A stretch of DNA of 64,000 nt from the NCBI GenBank assembly GCA_964531095.1, contig CAZHED010000004.1, positions 62,001 through 126,000 of the forward strand, in the 5' to 3' direction. Both the position numbers and the translations under genes were made by a program. This stretch comes from Palsa-1150 sp964531095. GTDB taxonomy: Bacteria; Myxococcota_A; Polyangia; Polyangiales; Polyangiaceae. The notes under the pieces are model-generated. The model saw only the letters and a program-made list of their open reading frames with translations, had not been told where the DNA came from and did no database searches. Numbering within the stretch: the stretch's first letter is position 1; the number at the start of each line of letters is the position of its first letter. Shown piece after piece: positions 1 through 6,975 of the stretch.

Positions 1-384
1 GAGGAAGAGCTCGGACGCCGCGAGCGCGAGCGTTCGTTCCTCGTCGGCCGAGGCGCCGAGGGTGACTTCGCGGGTCACCACTTTCACCGTGACCGGGTCT
101 TTGAGGGTGATGCGCACGCGATCGTCGGTACAGAGAAACTCGACGTCGAGGGTCGGAAGCTCGCTGACCACCGGAACGAGTGTGGTGAGCTCCAGGCGCA
201 AGAGCTGCTCGATACGGTCGGACCCGAGCGTCGGGCACGTGCTCGCGTCGACCCTCACGATCGAAGTCGGCGTGGCCAGACCCGTTCGTGCGGTCTCGGA
301 GGTCGGTTCGGCGAAGGCCTTGGTCGGGAGTATCGCAATCAGCAGCACCGTCGCGGACCACCCTGCGGCGGGCACCCTCGTCAT
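1..384 (-). CDS. Exported protein of unknown function (C-terminus beyond window edge)
   Basis: Reading from the ATG at 384 the frame stays open to base 1, so the gene is cut by the window. About 25 hydrophobic N-terminal residues ending in AFAEP look like a signal peptide with cleavage after AFA, so the product is probably periplasmic or outer-membrane. After it comes VRVDASTCPTLGSDRIEQLL and then a segment with short alternating hydrophobic residues, such as VRITLKDPVTVKVVTREVTL, suggesting beta structure. I recognise no family. Its ATG overlaps the TGA of the FecR-TPR gene by 4 bases (ATGA), so it is almost certainly translated with it as the third gene of a sigma factor / FecR-like / exported-protein set. 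Confidence 0.72.
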   Translation of the reverse strand, partial: MTRVPAAGWSATVLLIAILPTKAFAEPTSETARTGLATPTSIVRVDASTCPTLGSDRIEQLLRLELTTLVPVVSELPTLDVEFLCTDDRVRITLKDPVTVKVVTREVTLGASADEERTLALAASELFL

Positions 385-1463
385 TCGAGAATGCGCTGCA
401 TACGAGTCGCGTGGGTGCCGTTCGGAAAGCGCCGCAAGTATTGCTCCGCCGCGGTGCGCGCCGAAGCGGGGTTGTTGGCGGCTGCCCACGCGACGGCCTC
501 CTCGGCGAGCGCATCTTCGCCCACGGCACCGTCGGGAGCGAGCGAAGAGCTTGTTTGAAAGGCTTTGGCCGCCGCCGCGGCGCGGTCGCGGGCGCGCTCC
601 ACCTTCCCGAGCGTGAACCACGCGAGCGGGGCGCGCCGGTCGCTTGGGTAGCGGGTGAGAAGCTCGCGCAACGTGGTCGATGCTGCCGCGAGGTCACCCG
701 CTCGCCTCTCGGTGTCGGCCCGATCGAGGAGCGCGCTCGCCGAAAGGACCGACGCCGGATCGACCCGGGGTGCCCGAGGCGCAGCCGTGCCTTCGGGCGG
801 CGTCTCGGCGGTCCGGTCGAGAGCGACTTCTTGGTCGACGGGCGTGCTCAGCTCGTCGCCGGCGCCGAGGTCGACCTCGCCGCTGCTGGCGGCGACGCGA
901 ACGATTCCGCGCTCCACGTTCACCGACACTTTGCCCGAATCGATGTCGACGACGAAGATCGTTCCCTTCACTTGGATCTGAACGCCACGGGCCGAGACGA
1001 CGAACGTACGCCCTGGAACGTGAGACACATCGTAACGAACGTGCCCGTCGTTCTGGGTGAGCTCGACCCGCTTCTGCGACTCGCTGCGGACTTCGATCCG
1101 CGCGGCGTGCGAGAGCTCCAGGCGCGATCCATCGGCGAGGACGCGCGATTCGGTGAAATCGGACGTGCCCGCAGGCGCCCTCGGCGCCGGCTGGCTCGAG
1201 GCGACCGCGTTCTCCGCGGCAACGCTGGGCGCGCTCGCCGCGCTTCGCTTGCCGAAGTCGACGCCCACCACGTAGGCCACGATCAGCGCCGCGACGCTCA
1301 TCGACAGGGGGATCGCGACCGCCAGCGCCCGGCGCCGGGCTTTTCGAGCCGCGCTTCGCTGACCGACCGTGTGCTCGACGTCGATGAGAACGCGCCGCTC
1401 GCGGAGATCGTCCCAGCGCGGTTCCATCCGCTTTCGGAAGCTTTCGATAAGTTCATCGAGCAT
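381..1463 (-). CDS. FecR-domain membrane protein with C-terminal TPRs
   Basis: A cytoplasmic N-terminus of about 45 residues is followed by one transmembrane helix (about 45-68, containing ALAVAIPLSMSVAALIVAYV). Then comes a FecR-like periplasmic domain (about 105-205, with GSRLELSHAARIEVRSES and VKGTIFVVDIDSGKVSVNVE) and a tetratricopeptide-like tail (about 245-360). FecR proteins normally pass an envelope signal to a partner ECF sigma factor, and the sigma gene immediately upstream fits that. I chose the ATG at 1463, not the one at 1499, because GGAG lies 8 bases before it, the longer start has no ribosome-binding site, and the overlap with the sigma gene falls to 11 bases. The TPR tail is unlike classical FecR and suggests protein-protein contact in the periplasm. 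Confidence 0.82.
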   Translation of the reverse strand: MLDELIESFRKRMEPRWDDLRERRVLIDVEHTVGQRSAARKARRRALAVAIPLSMSVAALIVAYVVGVDFGKRSAASAPSVAAENAVASSQPAPRAPAGTSDFTESRVLADGSRLELSHAARIEVRSESQKRVELTQNDGHVRYDVSHVPGRTFVVSARGVQIQVKGTIFVVDIDSGKVSVNVERGIVRVAASSGEVDLGAGDELSTPVDQEVALDRTAETPPEGTAAPRAPRVDPASVLSASALLDRADTERRAGDLAAASTTLRELLTRYPSDRRAPLAWFTLGKVERARDRAAAAAKAFQTSSSLAPDGAVGEDALAEEAVAWAAANNPASARTAAEQYLRRFPNGTHATRMQRILE

Positions 1464-2097
1464 CGAACCATCTCCGTATACATTGTTCTGCTGCGGCAAT
1501 TCGTCGCTTCGTAGTGGCCACTGACACCGAGCAAGCCCGCGCGACGTCTTCGAGCTCGAGCTGCTCCACGCGGGCGAGCAACCACGGGACGCGCACCTCG
1601 GGCGCTATCTCGTCGAGGGCGCGTCGCAGGTCGTCGACCGACCACTCTTCGGCGGGGCGATGCGACCTCGGCGCGACCAACGCAAAGCTCGATGCGAGCT
1701 TCTTCCGGCGTCGGCGAGCGAGGAGCACGCGGTTGACCTTCCTGACCGCGATGGTCACGAGCCACGGGCGTAGCCTTGCGGCTTGTTCCAGCTGGTCGAT
1801 GCCCTCGACCGCGTCCACGAAGGACTCTTGCACCACGTCCTCGAGCTCGTGATCCCCGCCGAGCAAGCGGAACACCACACCCGCCAGGTAGCGCGCGTGG
1901 CGCGCGTAGAGCAGCCGGTACGCGTCGGCATCGTGCCGGCGAAGGCGTTCCACCAGGTCGAGATCGTCGAGCGGGGGTCGCCCCTCCGGCCCTGGTCGCG
2001 GAACGTGCACAGTATTAGGTACCTGCTCGGAGCGCGAGAAGCTCAAAAATTCGGGGCTGGTGCCCATTTGGGCCGCCGGTCTCCCCGGCGCGGCCAA
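1453..2097 (-). CDS. Sigma-70 family RNA polymerase sigma factor (ECF-like)
   Basis: This 214-residue protein has a sigma region 2 (about 45-110, with DAYRLLYARHARYLAGVVFR, LEDVVQESFVDAVEGIDQ and RPWLVTIAVRKVNRVL) and a helix-turn-helix region 4 (about 160-210, with LARVEQLELEDVARACSVSV followed by TTKRRIAAAEQCIRRWF). Size and layout match ECF sigma factors. It overlaps the downstream FecR-TPR gene, so that protein is the likely membrane-bound controller. The frame opens with TTG at 2097; an ATG at 2067 would remove 10 residues, and neither has a decisive ribosome-binding site. The 155 bases to the divergent gene at 2253 must hold the promoters of both units; I could not pick out a clear ECF promoter pair. 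Confidence 0.88.
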   Translation of the reverse strand: MAAPGRPAAQMGTSPEFLSFSRSEQVPNTVHVPRPGPEGRPPLDDLDLVERLRRHDADAYRLLYARHARYLAGVVFRLLGGDHELEDVVQESFVDAVEGIDQLEQAARLRPWLVTIAVRKVNRVLLARRRRKKLASSFALVAPRSHRPAEEWSVDDLRRALDEIAPEVRVPWLLARVEQLELEDVARACSVSVATTKRRIAAAEQCIRRWFDAR

Positions 2098-2252
2098 ATC
2101 CTTCCACGCTCTTCCGGAGGGCCGCCGTCGCTACCGTGGAGATGAAGAAAGCCGTTGTGGGCGCAACCGCCCGACTTTCCATTGTTTCCGGTGAGCTTCG
2201 AGTGGCCTGAGCCCGCACGTAAGGGGGTGAGACGCAGAGGGAGCACCAAACG

Positions 2253-3515
2253 ATGAACCAACTTCGAGACGCGCTGACTGGATGCCTTCGCTTTTCTACA
2301 CTCGCGGCCGTGGGGCTGCTGGTCTCCGCCGCGGACATCCGGCCGGCGGCGGCCGCTGGCGCTCCTATCAAAGTGTCGTGCGTCGGGGAGCAGACGACGC
2401 ACAGCGACCTCTTCCCGAGCAGGACGAATCAGCCGGTCGGGATGCAAGAGTACCCGGCCATGCTGCAAACGATCCTGGGCGCAGGCTACGCCGTCTCGAA
2501 CTTTGGCGACTGCTGCGCCTCGGTCATTTCGGGCTACGCGTCGTCCGAAACGCACCCCTACATCAGCGGCAACCAATTCCAGGGCAGCACCGGCGGGGAC
2601 ATCATCATCATCGGGTCGTGGGGTCGCCACGACTGGGGCATGTCGGCGAAGACCGCGCTTCCGGCCTTCATGGCGGGTGATACGGCCACGATGTTCACGA
2701 AGTTCCAGGCGGATTACGACACGTTGGTCTCGAAGTACATCGCGCTTGCGAACAAGCCGAAGATCTTTTGCTCGACGCCGATCCCGATTCCGTTCGGCGC
2801 CGACGGGCCGGACGACGGCTACAAGACCAGCCCCGCTTCCGACGCGATCAAAGCGGTGTGCGGCAAGTACAACCTGCCGATCATCGACCTATTCACGATA
2901 TTCACGGGACACAAGGAGTACTACATCAACCCGCCGCTCAAAGACTCCGACGGCGAGCACTCCTCCCCCGCGGGAGCCATGGTGATTGCCCAGGCGGTCG
3001 CCAACGCGATCACGGGCGTGGACGGAGGCATCCTCGTCGGAACGACTGGCGGCGGAGGCGCCGACGCCGGAATGGCGAGCGGCTCCGGAAGTGGAAGTGG
3101 AAGCGGCAGTGGCAGCGGCGGGAGCTCGAGTGGGAGCGCGACCGCGGGCGGCAGCAGCAGCGGAAGCGCCGGTACTACCAGTAGCAGCAGCAGCTCGGGA
3201 GGCAGCAGCAGCGGCTCCGCGGGAACCCCCCCAGGTGGCGGCACGGGGACGGGCGTGGACACGGGCACTGCGACCGGCTCGAGCGGTGGCGGAGTCTCCG
3301 GCTCCTCTTCGGGCTCCGGCATCCTGACGAGCGTCTCTACGGATACGTCGACGGATACCGGCCCCGCTGCCGAGAAGACGGGCTCGGTCGGATGCAGCGC
3401 GGCATCGGCCGCGGAGACGGGCGCGCCCTGGGGTGCGGCGGTCACGGGGGTCCTCGGATGGGCACTGCTGTCTCGGCGCCGGAACCGCCGGCGCGCCGAA
3501 AAGGACAATGCGTGA
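2253..3515 (+). CDS. SGNH-hydrolase-like secreted protein lacking the GDS serine, with MYXO-CTERM-like tail
   Basis: The N-terminus has a signal peptide (cleavage near AAAAG, residue 36). Residues about 38-258 have the outline of an SGNH/GDSL esterase: IKVSCVGEQTTHSD where block I should be, YPAMLQTILGAGYAVSNFG, IIIIGSWGRHDW at block III, and DGEHSSPAGAMVIAQAVA at block V, with D233 and H236 in the usual DxxH spacing. However, block I reads G45-E46-Q47 instead of G-D-S, so the nucleophilic serine is missing, and block III lacks the usual GxND. A Gly/Ser linker (about 265-375) leads to a C-terminal Gly-Cys, a hydrophobic stretch and an Arg cluster (SRRRNRRR), which resembles a MYXO-CTERM surface-sorting signal. 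The product is probably surface-anchored. It may be a binding protein or use altered chemistry. Confidence 0.72.
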   Translation: MNQLRDALTGCLRFSTLAAVGLLVSAADIRPAAAAGAPIKVSCVGEQTTHSDLFPSRTNQPVGMQEYPAMLQTILGAGYAVSNFGDCCASVISGYASSETHPYISGNQFQGSTGGDIIIIGSWGRHDWGMSAKTALPAFMAGDTATMFTKFQADYDTLVSKYIALANKPKIFCSTPIPIPFGADGPDDGYKTSPASDAIKAVCGKYNLPIIDLFTIFTGHKEYYINPPLKDSDGEHSSPAGAMVIAQAVANAITGVDGGILVGTTGGGGADAGMASGSGSGSGSGSGSGGSSSGSATAGGSSSGSAGTTSSSSSSGGSSSGSAGTPPGGGTGTGVDTGTATGSSGGGVSGSSSGSGILTSVSTDTSTDTGPAAEKTGSVGCSAASAAETGAPWGAAVTGVLGWALLSRRRNRRRAEKDNA

Positions 3516-3567
3516 GGATGGGGGCTGAGTCGTTCGGGTCGATGGTTGGCGAAAGGATCGCACTCGC

Positions 3568-5442
3568 ATGGAACCGTTGAGAGACGTAACCGATAAGGGA
3601 CACTGCAGCAGTCGTACGACGGGCGGCCCTGCGCGGCGCAGAAGGCACCTTCGCGCCGAGGCGTGGGCGGGCGGGGCGCTTCTTGCTCTGGCCTTGGCCG
3701 CGTGCAGCGCCGGGAAGATCGGGACGGGCGGGGGCGCCGCTGGAAGCGGCAACGGGACCGGATCTGTCGCCGCAGGCACGGGAGGCACAAATAGTCCCGC
3801 AGGCGGAGGGAGCAACGGGGCCACCCCCGGCAGTTCGGGCGGCAGCGCTCCGGGCGCCGGCAGTTCGGGCGGTGCCGCGCCGGCCCCGGGCAGCGCGGGT
3901 GCAACCACGTCGACGGTCTGCAGCGGCTCGGATGGCCTGACTCTCCGCCGCGTGCGACGCCTCTCCGAACGCGAGTACGCGAACGTCGTCAACGACTTGC
4001 TGGGTACCACGGCGGCGGCCACGGTCGCCTCCACGTGGCCCCAGTCCGATGAGCTGACGGTCGGTGGCTTCGACAATCAAAACGCGGCCCTGTTCATGTC
4101 CGATTCGCTGACGGAGAGCGTCTCGGACATGGCAGCGACGATTGCGGCCGCGGCCGACCCTACGACCATAGCGCCGTGCGCCACCACGGGAGGTTCGACC
4201 GCCTGTTTGCAGTCGTTCATCAGCTCCTTCGTGGCGAAGGCCTACGGGCGCCCACTGACCGCCGCGGAGACCACGGAGTACGGCACGCTGGCCGCCCAAG
4301 GGCAGGACTACGCGACCTCGGTGCGGCTTATCGTCGAGATGGTTCTCCAGTCGCCGTACATGATCTGGAACACGGAGCTTGGCCCCACGACGCTGACCAC
4401 GGCGTCGACTCAGCCTGTGCCGTTGACCCAATACGAAGTCGCCTCGCAGATTTCGTTTCTGCTCACCGGGAGTCGCCCGGACGCCACGCTGACGGCGGCG
4501 GCCGCGGCCAACAGCCTCTCGACGACGGCGGGGATCCAAGCGCAAGTCCAGCGGCTGCTGCCGACGACCGCGGGGCAGGCATCGTTGGCGCGATTCATCG
4601 GCGGCTGGATGGAGATGGGCCCCATCGCCACAGTGCCCAAGGATCCAAAGGTCTTCGCTGCGTTCACTCCTGCCGTCGCCACGGCGATGCAGCAGGAGTA
4701 CGACCAATTCGTCACTGCGCAGCTCAAGGGCGGGAGCGGAACGGTGTCCGATCTGCTGACCGGAGTGAGCACCAACGTTCCCGCCGCGCTCTCTGCGATC
4801 TACGGAACGGACCTTATGGCGAACGGCACGCTGAATACGACCCACCGGAAGGGCATTCTGTCGCTGCCCGCGGTCTTGACCTACACGTCATCGGACACGA
4901 ACTCGGGACCGGTGGAGCGGGGGCTCCTCGTCCGTCGAGGGCTGTTCTGCCAACCCGTCGCGCCACCTCCCGCCAGCCTCGCGGCGCAAATCGCCGCCAC
5001 GGCGCCCGCGGGCGACACCGCGATGATGACGACCCGCCAGCAGTTCGAGGCGCACGTCGCGAGTCCGGTTTGCTCGGGATGCCACAACGGCTTCGATCCG
5101 ATCGGGTTCGGCATGGAGGACATGGACGGTCTCGGTCGATACCGAACGACGGAGAACGGGCTGGCCGTTGACGCATCGGGAGCGCTGAGCGCCACCGACG
5201 TCAATGGCACCTTCAACGGTACCGCCCAGCTCGCGGACTTGCTCGCGAAGAGCGCCGACGTGCAGCAGTGCATGGTGCAACACTTTTTCAGTTTTGCGCA
5301 GTTGCGTGATCCGGCGACGACCGACCAATGCGTCCTCAACGACTGGACCAACCAGCTTGTGCAGAGCGGCGGGAAGATCGCCACGCTCGTCACGGCGCAG
5401 ATCGCGCACAACGACTTCATCTACAGAGAGGATGACCGATGA
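3568..5442 (+). CDS. DUF1592/DUF1588/DUF1585-type lipoprotein with one CxxCH motif
   Basis: A hydrophobic segment ending LALALAACSAG is a lipobox, so the mature 624-residue protein should be lipid-anchored. A Gly/Ser-rich linker (about 50-120) follows. The body carries the order typical of the planctomycete/myxobacterial DUF1587-1595-1592-1588-1585 family: RRVRRLSEREYANVVNDLLG near 130, AKAYGRPLTAAE, then RKGILSLPAVLTYTSSDTN and ERGLLVRRGLFC (DUF1588), then GFDPIGFGMEDMDGLGRYR (DUF1585). VCSGCHNGFDP at about 501-511 contains C502-x-x-C505-H506, a possible covalent haem site. Family function is not established; an extracytoplasmic redox role is inferred. Its stop overlaps the start of the DUF1552 gene (ATGA), so the two are translationally coupled. 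Confidence 0.86.
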   Translation: MEPLRDVTDKGHCSSRTTGGPARRRRHLRAEAWAGGALLALALAACSAGKIGTGGGAAGSGNGTGSVAAGTGGTNSPAGGGSNGATPGSSGGSAPGAGSSGGAAPAPGSAGATTSTVCSGSDGLTLRRVRRLSEREYANVVNDLLGTTAAATVASTWPQSDELTVGGFDNQNAALFMSDSLTESVSDMAATIAAAADPTTIAPCATTGGSTACLQSFISSFVAKAYGRPLTAAETTEYGTLAAQGQDYATSVRLIVEMVLQSPYMIWNTELGPTTLTTASTQPVPLTQYEVASQISFLLTGSRPDATLTAAAAANSLSTTAGIQAQVQRLLPTTAGQASLARFIGGWMEMGPIATVPKDPKVFAAFTPAVATAMQQEYDQFVTAQLKGGSGTVSDLLTGVSTNVPAALSAIYGTDLMANGTLNTTHRKGILSLPAVLTYTSSDTNSGPVERGLLVRRGLFCQPVAPPPASLAAQIAATAPAGDTAMMTTRQQFEAHVASPVCSGCHNGFDPIGFGMEDMDGLGRYRTTENGLAVDASGALSATDVNGTFNGTAQLADLLAKSADVQQCMVQHFFSFAQLRDPATTDQCVLNDWTNQLVQSGGKIATLVTAQIAHNDFIYREDDR

Positions 5443-6887
5443 AACCGGGCGCCAATTTTCAGTTCTCCCGCCGGACGCTCATGAAGGCCGCGGGATCGAC
5501 CCTGTTCGTACCCACGTTTTTGAAGCAGGCATTCGCGCAGACGCAGGCGGCGATTCCCAACCTGATTCTCTTGATGCAGACCAACGGTACGCATCAGGCG
5601 AGCTTCTGGCCGACGCCCAACACCTGGACCTACGCGGGTGGAGCGACGCAGACGAGCGCGCCCATTCTCTACCCGATCCTGTCGGACTCGACCGTCGGCC
5701 CGCTGACGACGCTGATCAGCGGTCTCTACCTGAAGAAGGCGGGGAGCCCCGGGGGCGACGGCCACGACTGGGGATGGCACGGGCTCTACTCGGGCATGGA
5801 CAACATCGCCGGCGGCGGTGGTCAGTTCGGCGGCGGCCCGTCCGTGGACCAGATTCTGATCAAGAATCAGAAGTTCACGACGCCTTTCCCGAACATTCAC
5901 TGCGGGGTCAACGCCGCGAACTACCAGCTCATCAACGCGGGCCGCGCATCGTTCTCGTGCGCCAGTGCGGGGCTCCAGGTGCCGTGTAACACGGACATCT
6001 ACGGCCTCTACACGACGACCTTCGGCAAAGTCACCACGACTCCCACCACCGCGAATCCGACGCCCAACCCGGCCGCGACGATGGCTGCGGCGCAGCGCCT
6101 CGCTCAGAGAAAGTCCGTGCTCGACACGGTGGCGGCCGACCTGACCGCGCTGGAGGGGCGCCTTGGCACGGCTGAGCGCGCGAAAGTCGACGCGCATTTG
6201 ACGGGGATTCGGGACTTCGAGAACCGACTGACGTCGACCCTCACCGTCGGGGGGCCGACCTCGCGGCCGGTGATGTGCAGCACGGTGCAGCCGTCGATGA
6301 TGGGTGTTCCCAACACGGGGATGGGCAACGAGGCGAACGCGCCGGAGCTGTTCATCCTCTTCATGGAGTTCATCGCGAACGCGATCGGCTGCAATATGAC
6401 TCAGATCCTGTCGTGGCAGGCGGGTCGCGGCGGAGAGCATTTCCACTATAACTGGCTGAACCTGCCGGGTATGGCGGCGGACTTCCACAATGGGATTGCC
6501 CACACGGACACGGCGAACAGCAACCCGCCCGCGGCCGCTAGCTCGGGCAGTGTCATGGTCGGCGTGGCTCAGTACCAGGCGAACATGGTGCTCAGTCTCG
6601 CGAAGAAGCTCGCCATGTTCCCGACTGCGACGGGGACGGCGCTGAATAGCTCGCTCATCTGCTACGGCAACGAGCTGGCTACTGGGCCGCACGGCACGAC
6701 GGACTATCCGATTGTGTTCATCGGAGGCGCAGCCGGCAAACTAACGAAGACTGGGTACACTGTGGCAACGACTTCGACCGTGCATCAGACCTTGGGGTGC
6801 ACCCTCGAGAACATCATGGGAATGCAATCGGCGGGGTTCGGATCGCAGCCGGCTTGCGGGCAGATTCCGGGGCTTGCCGTGGCCTGA
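5439..6887 (+). CDS. DUF1552 domain-containing protein, Tat-exported
   Basis: The 482-residue product begins with a twin-arginine signal (SRRTLMKAAGSTLFVPTFLK, residues 10-29, cleavage near AFAQT). This implies it folds, perhaps with a cofactor, before export. The rest fits DUF1552: LMQTNGTHQASFWP, DGHDWGWHGLYSG, then LDTVAADLTALEGRLGTAER with KVDAHLTGIRDFENRL, and HFHYNWLNLPGM near the C-terminus. DUF1552 genes are found next to DUF1592 genes in Planctomycetes, Verrucomicrobia and Myxococcota, and the 4-base overlap here repeats that pairing. The HDWGW, GEHFHYN and DFHNGIAH histidine clusters would be natural metal-site candidates. Biochemical role is unknown; I infer that it works with the DUF1592 partner outside the cytoplasm. 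Confidence 0.87.
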   Translation: MKPGANFQFSRRTLMKAAGSTLFVPTFLKQAFAQTQAAIPNLILLMQTNGTHQASFWPTPNTWTYAGGATQTSAPILYPILSDSTVGPLTTLISGLYLKKAGSPGGDGHDWGWHGLYSGMDNIAGGGGQFGGGPSVDQILIKNQKFTTPFPNIHCGVNAANYQLINAGRASFSCASAGLQVPCNTDIYGLYTTTFGKVTTTPTTANPTPNPAATMAAAQRLAQRKSVLDTVAADLTALEGRLGTAERAKVDAHLTGIRDFENRLTSTLTVGGPTSRPVMCSTVQPSMMGVPNTGMGNEANAPELFILFMEFIANAIGCNMTQILSWQAGRGGEHFHYNWLNLPGMAADFHNGIAHTDTANSNPPAAASSGSVMVGVAQYQANMVLSLAKKLAMFPTATGTALNSSLICYGNELATGPHGTTDYPIVFIGGAAGKLTKTGYTVATTSTVHQTLGCTLENIMGMQSAGFGSQPACGQIPGLAVA

Positions 6888-6925
6888 GGCAGTCGGGCGC
6901 TACAGACGTGGGGCCAGTGGCCGGG

Positions 6926-6960
6926 CGGCGAGATTCCTGAACACGGGGGGGGTCTCGCCG
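6926..6960. terminator. Hairpin between convergent genes
   Basis: CGGCGAGA at 6926-6933 and TCTCGCCG at 6953-6960 form a perfect 8-bp stem with a 19-base loop, followed on the plus strand by TTTCGC. It sits 39 bases after the DUF1552 stop and 16 bases beyond the stop of the opposing lipoprotein gene, a natural place for a shared terminator. The T-run is too short for a strong classical Rho-independent site. Confidence 0.45.
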
Positions 6961-6975
6961 TTTCGCTAGTCCCCG

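Noticed and set aside
288..1514. A 408-residue plus-strand frame over the FecR-TPR gene
   Set aside because: It is antisense to the FecR-TPR frame, which has a TM helix, the FecR motif and a ribosome-binding site.
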